Shown here: positions 55,076 through 64,000 of the stretch, one piece after another
How positions within the stretch are numbered: position 1 is the stretch's first letter
Layout: each line of letters begins with the position of its first letter
Assembly (NCBI GenBank): GCA_001931535.1
Contig: CP016211.1
Coordinates: 9,347,703 to 9,411,702 of the forward strand
Direction of reading: 5' to 3'
Length of the DNA: 64,000 nt
Source: Minicystis rosea
Lineage (GTDB): Bacteria > Myxococcota_A > Polyangia > Polyangiales > Polyangiaceae
Translations under genes and position numbers: made by a program
The notes under the pieces: model-generated
Database searches by the model: none
What the model was told of the DNA's origin: nothing
Seen by the model: only the letters and a program-made list of their open reading frames with translations

Positions 55076-56074
55076 TCACCGCTCGCTATCGAGGTGGGCC
55101 ATCATCGGCGCCGCATACCGGGTGCCGGCCACCTCGCTTGCGGGCACGGCGGCCTCGAGCGTGGCGACCTCGGCGGGCGTCAGCGTGATGTCGAGACCGG
55201 CCAAAGCATCGGCGAGCTGTTGCCGGGTGCGGGCGCCCATCGTGGGGATCACGGTGACGTTTTGCGCGGCGCCTTTTTCGCGGACCCAGGCGATGGCGAG
55301 CTGCGTGGGGGTCACGCCTTTTTCGGCGGCGAGATGGGCCAGCGCGTCGACGAGCTTCTGGTTGCGGGTGCCGTTTTCGCCGGCGAAGCGTGGCAGATGC
55401 GCGCGCGGGTCGGTCGGGTCGGTCGGTTTGCTGCCGGCGAGGAGGCCGCGTGAGAGCACGCCGTAGGCGGTGACCGCGATGCCGAGCTCGGCGAGCGCGG
55501 GGAAGATCTTGGCCTCGGGGCTGCGGCTCACGAGGGCGTACTCGATCTGCAAATCCACGATCGGGTGCACCTTGGCGGCACGGCGGATGGTCTCTGCGCC
55601 GACCTCGGACAAGCTGATGTGGCGGACGTAGCCGGCCTTCACCATGTCGGCGATGGCGCCGATGGTGTCTTCGATGGGGACCGCGGGATCGAGGCGCGCG
55701 GGGCGGTAGATGTCGATGTAGTCGACGCCGAGGCGCGACAGGCTGTGAGCGAGGAAGCTCTTCGTCGCGGCCGGGCGCGCGTCGAAGCCGAGGAACCCGC
55801 CGTCCGGCCCGCGGAGGGCGCCGTACTTCACGCTGAGCAAGGCCTTGTCGCGTCGGTCGCGGATCGCCTTGCCAACGAGCATCTCGTTGTTGCCCATGCC
55901 GTAGAAGTCGCCGGTGTCGAGGATGTTCACCCCTCGCTCGAGCGCTTCGTGGATGGTCGCGATGCTCTCGCCTTCGTCGCTCGCGCCGTAGGCGCCGGCA
56001 GCGCCGAGGCCCATGCAGCCGAGGGCCAGGGGGAACACGGAGGGGCCTGTCTTACCGAGCTTGATCGTCGTCAT
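55076..56074 (-). CDS. Aldo/keto reductase
   Basis: 332 residues. TIM-barrel AKR with LGCMGLG start, NILDTGDFYG (Asp and Tyr of the active site) and the catalytic Lys in SVKYGAL. Where most family members have YQHRVDP, this protein reads YRPARLDP, so the catalytic-site His is replaced. AEKGVTPTQLAIAWV and the NADPH-binding PTMGARTRQQL segment are present. GAGGGC precedes ATG 56074. Divergent from an AraC regulator across a region of 70-bp repeats; probably regulated by it. Substrate unknown, likely an aldehyde or ketone. Confidence 0.9.
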   Translation of the reverse strand: MTTIKLGKTGPSVFPLALGCMGLGAAGAYGASDEGESIATIHEALERGVNILDTGDFYGMGNNEMLVGKAIRDRRDKALLSVKYGALRGPDGGFLGFDARPAATKSFLAHSLSRLGVDYIDIYRPARLDPAVPIEDTIGAIADMVKAGYVRHISLSEVGAETIRRAAKVHPIVDLQIEYALVSRSPEAKIFPALAELGIAVTAYGVLSRGLLAGSKPTDPTDPRAHLPRFAGENGTRNQKLVDALAHLAAEKGVTPTQLAIAWVREKGAAQNVTVIPTMGARTRQQLADALAGLDITLTPAEVATLEAAVPASEVAGTRYAAPMMAHLDSER

Positions 56075-56116
56075 GCCCTCGGTGTGCATCCGCCCCGGCG
56101 CATGCACTTGGGTGTT

Positions 56117-56312
56117 CTTGGCGCGATCTCTCCGCCAAGAATGCCCAAGCCACGCTCGCGGGCGCGCTTATCCATTCTCGAACACGTTTGGCGCGATCTC
56201 TCCGCCAAGAATGCCCAAGTCACGCTCGTGTGCGCGCCCTATCCATTCTTGAACACGCTTGGCTCTCTCTCTGCCAAGAATGCCCAAGCCATGCCCGCAT
56301 GCGCCGCCTATG
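56117..56312. repeat. 70-bp direct repeats with internal dyads between AKR and AraC genes
   Basis: Units start at 56118, 56188 and 56259 (the third partial). Each has TTGGCG, nine bases, then CGCCAA followed by GAATGCCCAAG; the third copy keeps TTGGC/GCCAA. Units 1 and 2 are about 90% alike. The dyads are good operator candidates for the divergent AraC-type regulator. Confidence 0.75.
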
Positions 56313-56320
56313 CTGCGGGG

Positions 56321-57103
56321 ATGGTGGAGTCCGTCGAGCTCTCCGTGTCGGTGCCCGGTCTCCGTGCGTTTCGCTGCACGACCGAGGTGCTCCGGACGGC
56401 GATCAAGGAGCACTACGCCGTGGGGCGCGTCGAGCGCGGCTGCTACGAGTGGTGGGGACGCGGCAAGGTCTGGCGCAGCGCGCCCGGCTCGATCACGGTG
56501 AAGGAGCCTGGCGACGTGCATCGCGATCTCGCGCACGACGGACCGACCACGTACACCGTCATCATGCTGCCGGCGCACGACATCGTGCGCGCGCGCGACG
56601 ATGGCAAGGCCGTCGCGATTCCGCATCTCGAAGCGGGCGACGAACGCGCCGCGCCCTTTCACCGACTGCACGACGCGGTGTGCGCCGGCGCGGATCGCCT
56701 GTCGCTCGAGGTCGCGCTCGCGGAGGCCGTCGTCACGCTCGCGCGGCTCGAGCACGCGAATGCGGAGCACACGCGGCCCGTGCGGCGGGCGATGGAGTAT
56801 CTGCGGGAGAGGCTCGCCGAGTCGATCACGCTCGACGATCTCGCGAGCGTCGCCGCCCTCGACAAGTTCCACCTCTGCCGCGCGTTCCGGGCGCAGATCG
56901 GGCTGCCTCCGCACACGTATCTCACGCACCTCCGCATCCTGCGCGCGAAGGAGCTGCTCGCCAAAGGGGTGCGCGCGTCCGAGATCGCGCCGCGCGTCGG
57001 GCTCTACGATCAGAGCCAGCTCACGCGCCACTTCCGACGCATCGTCGGAACGACGCCGGCGCGTTACGGAAGCACGCGGCCACGGCCGAGCTTCGCGACG
57101 TAG
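56321..57103 (+). CDS. AraC-family regulator with cupin-type sensor
   Basis: 260 residues. N-terminal domain ~10-105 (sensor type, VWRSAPGSITVKEPGDVHRD). DNA-binding domain ~155-255 with LDDLASVAALDKFHLCRAF, then VGLYDQSQLTRHFRRIVGTTP. ATG 56321 follows CGGGG; the frame is open upstream through the repeats but the sequence there is repeat-derived. It probably regulates the divergent aldo/keto reductase and itself. Confidence 0.87.
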   Translation: MVESVELSVSVPGLRAFRCTTEVLRTAIKEHYAVGRVERGCYEWWGRGKVWRSAPGSITVKEPGDVHRDLAHDGPTTYTVIMLPAHDIVRARDDGKAVAIPHLEAGDERAAPFHRLHDAVCAGADRLSLEVALAEAVVTLARLEHANAEHTRPVRRAMEYLRERLAESITLDDLASVAALDKFHLCRAFRAQIGLPPHTYLTHLRILRAKELLAKGVRASEIAPRVGLYDQSQLTRHFRRIVGTTPARYGSTRPRPSFAT

Positions 57104-57284
57104 GGTGTTTCCGTGAGTGCCTTTCAGATGCGTTTGGATCGAAAACACAATGACCATCGTGCTGGCCGAGGGCAGATCGTGTCGTTCACGAGCATCCGCG
57201 CACGCTCGTCGTTCGATGCACCCAGAGGCGCGGGCCGCATGAAGCGATGCTCATGTAGGTTGGATAGGCATTCTCAGTCGAGCG

Positions 57285-57794
57285 TTACCGACTGAAGCTG
57301 ACCAATCGTCGTGCTGTCGAATGCGCCCAGCTCGACCGATCCCTCGGATACACGAAGGGCGGCCCGCCGAAGAAGACATACTCGTTGTCGATGTCCTGAT
57401 CGAGGGTCACGGTGGCTGACGGCGCGCCCGTCGCCGCGAGATACGTGCTCGTGACCTTCATCTCTCCAACCAGCGATTTTCCCTCTCTCACGGATCGAAT
57501 GCGCCCAACGCATGCCGTCGAGTCGGAGGCGCGCAGGATGGTGCCGCTCGCGAAGAAGTCGCCGAAGACCGCGTCCGGGAAGAGCGAGATCGTCGCATAA
57601 GGCCCTTGGGTCTCGGTCACCACCGCTCGACGCACGGCTTCGGTGGCAGCGCCGGTCTCCTCCGCGTGAAGGGTGCTGTCCTCGGCGCCTGTCTCCGGAT
57701 CCGTCGCCGAGCAACCGGTCACGAGCGTGCAGGGCGCCCAGGCGAGAAGGAATCCATAGGCCCATCGAGCGAATCGACCGCATCGAAGCATCAT
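57285..57794 (-). CDS. Lipoprotein of unknown function, 3' end possibly frameshifted
   Basis: 169 residues as read. Signal peptide with LVTGC (Cys about 26), then a Glu/Thr-rich linker and beta-rich body (TLDQDIDNEYVFFGGPP). GGAGGACGC precedes ATG 57794. After FVYP the reading turns into an Arg/Ser-rich tail, while the next frame gives SEGSVELGAFDSTTIGQL to a stop at 57274, a more natural ending. A one- or two-base indel near 57345 is suspected. Function unknown. Confidence 0.65.
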   Translation of the reverse strand: MMLRCGRFARWAYGFLLAWAPCTLVTGCSATDPETGAEDSTLHAEETGAATEAVRRAVVTETQGPYATISLFPDAVFGDFFASGTILRASDSTACVGRIRSVREGKSLVGEMKVTSTYLAATGAPSATVTLDQDIDNEYVFFGGPPFVYPRDRSSWAHSTARRLVSFSR

Positions 57795-58259
57795 GCGTCC
57801 TCCATCGCCAGCGCTCCAAATCGCGCGGCGTTCCATGGTGAACCGTTGCCTCTCGGCGAAACGGGGAGACCATCGCACGCTCCCCCCGGGAGCGCCACCG
57901 ATGTCACCCTGCGTGTTGGGGGCGGAGAAGACACACGCTTGCGGTCTGAATCCGCTCGCAGAGCAGCGTGGCGAGCGACGCGCCGACTCGAGGGCGATAC
58001 ACGGGCTCGTGTTTGGCGGCGGCTTCAGGCGATCTCGAGAGGAGATGAGGAGATGCACCCTTCGCGCAGGTCGTCGCTGATCATGCCGGTGTCGGTCACC
58101 TCGCTTTGGACACGGAGCCCGCCAAGGGCTCGACGACCAGGCCGGCGGCGCGCATCTCCTCCTCACCATACGCGCCGTCGGCCCGATGCGCGAAGCCGAG
58201 TGTTGCCGGCGCGCTTCATTCCCTTTCGGGCAAAGGCCCTGTGCAGCCTTCGTTCGGAA
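57795..58259. other. 465-bp region without a recognised gene
   Basis: The upstream extension of the lipoprotein frame is Arg/Pro-rich and unlikely to be translated. No motif or repeat was recognised. Confidence 0.45.
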
Positions 58260-58490
58260 TCAGTATGTCGTCGGATCGAGCGCCACGATGCGGCGCCAAC
58301 CTTCGGGGCTGCTCACCAGGCTTCCTCGGTCGTGCAGCATGCGGAGCGCGGGCGCGATGGATCCCGGCTCGCGTCCGACGGCGGTGGCGATCTCGCCGAC
58401 GCTGCTCGGGCGATCGGCGGAGGTCGCGGCGAGCACGGCGGCGAGCAGCGTGTGCGGGGCGGTCTTCGCGGGCATGGTGAGGTCGGTCAT
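58260..58490 (-). CDS. Small winged-helix protein
   Basis: 76 residues. The body SSVGEIATAVGREPGSIAPALRMLHDRGSLVSS is a helix-turn-helix followed by a wing-like hairpin, as in MarR/IclR-type winged helices. ATG 58490 has GGAG upstream. It lies 203 bp downstream of the kinase gene on the same strand. A DNA-binding role is likely; the target is unknown. Confidence 0.65.
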   Translation of the reverse strand: MTDLTMPAKTAPHTLLAAVLAATSADRPSSVGEIATAVGREPGSIAPALRMLHDRGSLVSSPEGWRRIVALDPTTY

Positions 58491-58693
58491 CGAGAAGCTC
58501 CGGAGCGGGGCGTGGTCCGGGCCGGTGAATGCAGCGGTGGCCCGGAGGTGCGTGGTCGTGCGGGATTGGTTCCCCACCTGGAGGACGCCGGTGGTCGCCG
58601 TTCGTCGCACGAATTTTTTCGAGATCGATACCGAGGCGGGCGCGACGCTTCGGGGAGCGCGTTGTGTCCGCGGATCGACGAGGCGTCGCGGGC

Positions 58694-61692
<2,999 letters not shown>

Positions 61693-61739
61693 CCCGGCGC
61701 GACGAGGGAAGAGATGTTAGAATCGCCGCGCTTTCGCCC

Positions 61740-62621
61740 ATGCGCCCGACCTCTCTCGAGACGGTGTTCTTCGCGGCGCTCGGGGCGCCGGGGGCCGCGG
61801 CCTCGCCCGATGCCGGCGCGGCCATCGCGCGCGCCGTCGAGACCGCGCGCGCGGCCCACCCCGATCTCGACCTCGACGACGAGGCGTTCGTCCGCCACCT
61901 CGGCGCGTGCCTCGCGGGCACGAGCGATCCGTGGAGCGCGCTCGATGCGCTCCACCTCGGCGATCTGTGGCTCGCGTGCGCGTGCTTGCGCGGCGATCCC
62001 CGCGCCCTCGCGCGCCTCGAAGCCGATCACCTCGGCCCGGCCATCGCCGCCGTGGGCCGCATCGTCGACGCCGCCGATCGCGACGACGCCGTCCAAGCGC
62101 TGCGGCAGAAGCTGCTCGTCGCCGACGGTGACACGAGGCCCAGGCTCGCCGACTACGGCGGCCGCGGCTCGCTCCCCGGCTGGCTCAAGGTGGTCGGCGC
62201 ACGCCTGGCGCTGAGCCGCGCGCGCCGCCGTCGTGACGACGCCATCGAAGACGACGAGCTCCTCGATCTCCCGAGCCCCCTTCACCCCGAGCTCGAGCAC
62301 ATGCGCGAGCGCTACAAGGCCGAGCTCAAGGCGGCCTTCCAAGACGCGCTCGCCGCCCTCTCCCCGCGGGAACGCACCCTGCTCCGGCTGCAGTTCCTCG
62401 ACGACCTCGGGGTGGATCGCATCGGCGCCATGTACCGCGTTCACCGCTCGACGGCGGCGCGCTGGATCGCCCAGGCACGCGAAACACTCTTCGACGGCAC
62501 GCGCCAGCGCCTCGCCGCGCGGCTCGGCATCGGCACCTCTCAGCTCGACAGCATCCTCGACCTGGTCCGCAGCCACGTGGATCTGAGCCTCCAGCGTTGC
62601 CTCGGCGCCGAAGAGGAGTGA
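61740..62621 (+). CDS. RNA polymerase sigma factor, Myxococcales-specific sigma-70 family
   Basis: 293 residues. The first ~100 residues are a lineage-specific extension. Region 2-like and region 4-like segments follow: GSLPGWLKVVGARLALSR, and ALSPRERTLLRLQFLDDLGV with RVHRSTAARWIAQARETLF, a region 4 helix-turn-helix. The layout fits the Sig-70_gmx1 type (TIGR03001) as I remember it. These ECF-like factors direct RNA polymerase to special promoters. It is divergent from the zinc-finger kinase. Targets unknown. Confidence 0.85.
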   Translation: MRPTSLETVFFAALGAPGAAASPDAGAAIARAVETARAAHPDLDLDDEAFVRHLGACLAGTSDPWSALDALHLGDLWLACACLRGDPRALARLEADHLGPAIAAVGRIVDAADRDDAVQALRQKLLVADGDTRPRLADYGGRGSLPGWLKVVGARLALSRARRRRDDAIEDDELLDLPSPLHPELEHMRERYKAELKAAFQDALAALSPRERTLLRLQFLDDLGVDRIGAMYRVHRSTAARWIAQARETLFDGTRQRLAARLGIGTSQLDSILDLVRSHVDLSLQRCLGAEEE

Positions 62622-62625
62622 AGTC

Positions 62626-62674
62626 GACAGGGCTGCTGTGCGCTCGCGGATAGGCAGGCGCGCGAAGCCCTGTC
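62626..62674 (+). terminator. Hairpin after the sigma-factor gene
   Basis: Arms 62626-62634 (GACAGGGCT) and 62666-62674 pair perfectly, loop 31 bases. It begins 5 bases after the stop; no T-run follows. Confidence 0.4.
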
Positions 62675-62732
62675 CTCCTGCCGGGCACTGAAGCGGCGAC
62701 GAATCCAACGTGGGATCCGAAGCCGCTCGTGC

Positions 62733-63587
62733 TCAATCCGCAATGGAGGCGGGCTTCACCCAGTAGGCCCAGTTCCAGTGATCGTCGCAGACCCCCGACT
62801 CGAAGCTGCGCAGATTGCGGAACATGAGCTTCAGCTCTTCGCCGTCTTCGGTGGCGGTGAAGAATTTGATCACGCCCTGGTCGACGTTCACGACCTTTTG
62901 GGAGGTCTGGATCCGAAAGCGATGGTCGTCCGGCTGGGCGCCACACCCAGTCTTGTCGGGCGTGCAGCCGATCGGTTTGGTCGACACCGAGAAAGGCAAG
63001 CCCACGGGGGCCGTCGCCATCCCATCCACGCCGACGAAGAGCAATTGGGAGCCGGTGCCCTTCGGGTTCAGGACACCATTCCACTCCGGGAGGTTGCGAC
63101 CCACGAGGGTCGAGACGCACGCCCCTGTGAAAGACACGGTGGCCTGGATGTCGATGAAGTAACCCGTGGAGCTGGGGAGCTGAAACACGGGCGAATGAGC
63201 CGTCAGGTGATAGATGGTATCGCTGTCGCAAGCCGTGCCCGGTGGGCAGGTGTCGAGGGTCAACTCCGTCGTGCTCGCGGTCAGCACGAGACCTTGAATG
63301 TGCAACGACTCGTTCGCCCCCGGCTCCGCCGTGTCGCAACCAAGGGTCGGGGCGCCGTCGATCCCGAGCGCGAACGCAAAACGATCATACGTGTGCCCGC
63401 ACGCGCTGCTCCCCCCGCCGAGCCCGCCGAGCCCGAGATCTCCTCCACCCGTGCCTTCGCCTCCCGCGCCTCCCGTGCCTCCCGCGCCGGTCGTCGTGCT
63501 GGAGCCGTCGAGGGACGGCTCCACGCCGGTATTGCATGCCACGAAGACAATCGAGCTGAGAGCGATTGAGCAGAATCGAAAAGCCAT
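62733..63587 (-). CDS. Gly-rich-linker lipoprotein of unknown function
   Basis: 284 residues. Signal peptide with FVAC (Cys 18), then a Thr/Gly linker. The body is rich in beta and has several Cys (LGCDTAEPG, TCPPGTACDSD, CTPDKTGCG). Ending FESGVCDDHWNWAYWV. Function unknown; convergent with the sigma-factor gene. Confidence 0.75.
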   Translation of the reverse strand: MAFRFCSIALSSIVFVACNTGVEPSLDGSSTTTGAGGTGGAGGEGTGGGDLGLGGLGGGSSACGHTYDRFAFALGIDGAPTLGCDTAEPGANESLHIQGLVLTASTTELTLDTCPPGTACDSDTIYHLTAHSPVFQLPSSTGYFIDIQATVSFTGACVSTLVGRNLPEWNGVLNPKGTGSQLLFVGVDGMATAPVGLPFSVSTKPIGCTPDKTGCGAQPDDHRFRIQTSQKVVNVDQGVIKFFTATEDGEELKLMFRNLRSFESGVCDDHWNWAYWVKPASIAD

Positions 63588-63709
63588 GTCGTGACCCTAT
63601 CACTCCTTCGGCCGCACCGTCCTTCGCAAGTTGACCGCGCGGGTGACCGGCGAAGGTGCTGTGCGGCTTCGCTGCGAACACAAGCGCCGGCGCGCCCGAG
63701 CATCGATGT

Positions 63710-64000
63710 CTATGACCAGTCGGTCGCGTCGAGCGCCTCGAGACTGCCAATCACCCGCGCGGCATCGGCAAACGCAGGATCGTCGCGCACGAAGGGCGCG
63801 GGCATGGCGATGACGCGCATGCCCGCGCCGATCGCGGCGCGCACACCGGAGGGCGCATCTTCGAGGACGACGCACGCCTCAGGCGCGACGCCCAGCGCGG
63901 CCGCCGCGACGAGGAAGATGTCCGGCGCCGGCTTCGGGTGACGAACGGCGGGATGATCCACGCACACGATGACCGACATGGCCGCGCGAATGGCCTCGTG
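63710..64000 (-). CDS. HAD-family hydrolase, 3' part only
   Basis: The last ~96 residues of a HAD hydrolase (beta-phosphoglucomutase/GpH-like): HPKPAPDIFLVAAAALGV carries the motif III Lys and VLEDAPSGVRAAIGAGM the motif IV Asp-containing segment. The N-terminus with motif I (DxDxT) lies beyond the window edge. The internal ATG at 63979 is not the start, since the frame runs on to the edge. Confidence 0.9.
   Translation of the reverse strand, partial: HEAIRAAMSVIVCVDHPAVRHPKPAPDIFLVAAAALGVAPEACVVLEDAPSGVRAAIGAGMRVIAMPAPFVRDDPAFADAARVIGSLEALDATDWS

Noticed and set aside
55565..56320. Upstream extension of the AraC gene
   Set aside because: It would translate antisense AKR sequence and the 70-bp repeats; the family N-terminus begins at 56321.

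Overview
The window looks like a chromosomal segment of a GC-rich myxobacterium, most likely of the Polyangiales/Sorangium type. The signs are strong GC bias in third codon positions, frequent GTG and some TTG starts, and about seventeen lipoproteins, many with Gly/Thr/Ser-rich linkers after the lipobox Cys. A Ser/Thr kinase with an N-terminal zinc finger and C-terminal TPR repeats is divergent from an ECF-type sigma factor of the Myxococcales-specific kind. No phage, insertion sequence, CRISPR array, tRNA or rRNA was seen. Genus assignment is inference only.

1-13 kb: a Gly/Trp/Phe/Cys-repeat lipoprotein; a large fusion of a degenerate alpha/beta hydrolase, a cytochrome-c-like CxxCH segment and an SGNH/GDSL esterase; remnants of a DUF218-like gene and a histidine kinase; a divergent methyltransferase/AraC pair; a peptide made almost entirely of five 25-residue repeats with the core QHNETLVR; membrane proteins; an RCC1-repeat lipoprotein; a membrane-anchored protein; and a Bor-like lipoprotein.

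12.5-30 kb: an FAD-linked oxidase, two large extracytoplasmic lipoproteins, a rhomboid protease, catalase-peroxidase KatG, a creatininase-family lipoprotein, a TPR protein, a Cys-rich exported peptide divergent from a discoidin-domain esterase (the shared promoter holds two identical dyads), an acyl-CoA synthetase, and a four-gene minus-strand operon (hydrolase, two membrane proteins, AraC regulator).

30-46 kb: propeller-like and beta-helix lipoproteins and a twice-frameshifted lipoprotein gene. Two candidate peptide-modification systems follow. The first is a minus-strand cluster of a GRDP-like protein, a 53-residue precursor-like peptide with a CGGTNC C-terminus, and a SAM methyltransferase. 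The second is a radical SAM/SPASM enzyme divergent from a zinc-ribbon protein whose tail carries two copies of a G-A-Y-G-x-P-P motif. Between them lie a paralogue of the 14-16 kb lipoprotein, a large conserved protein and a translationally coupled membrane-protein/methyltransferase pair.

46-64 kb: a haloperoxidase-like hydrolase, several lipoproteins, a Cu/Zn superoxide dismutase, two large divergent cytoplasmic proteins (one faintly SUKH-like), an aldo/keto reductase divergent from an AraC regulator with 70-bp repeats between them, a small winged-helix protein, the frameshifted kinase/TPR protein with its sigma factor, and a HAD hydrolase cut by the window edge.

The strongest candidates for an undescribed system are the GRDP-like/precursor/methyltransferase cluster (35.9-37.5 kb), the radical SAM plus YGxPP peptide pair (44.4-46.0 kb) and the QHNETLVR repeat peptide (5.9-6.2 kb).
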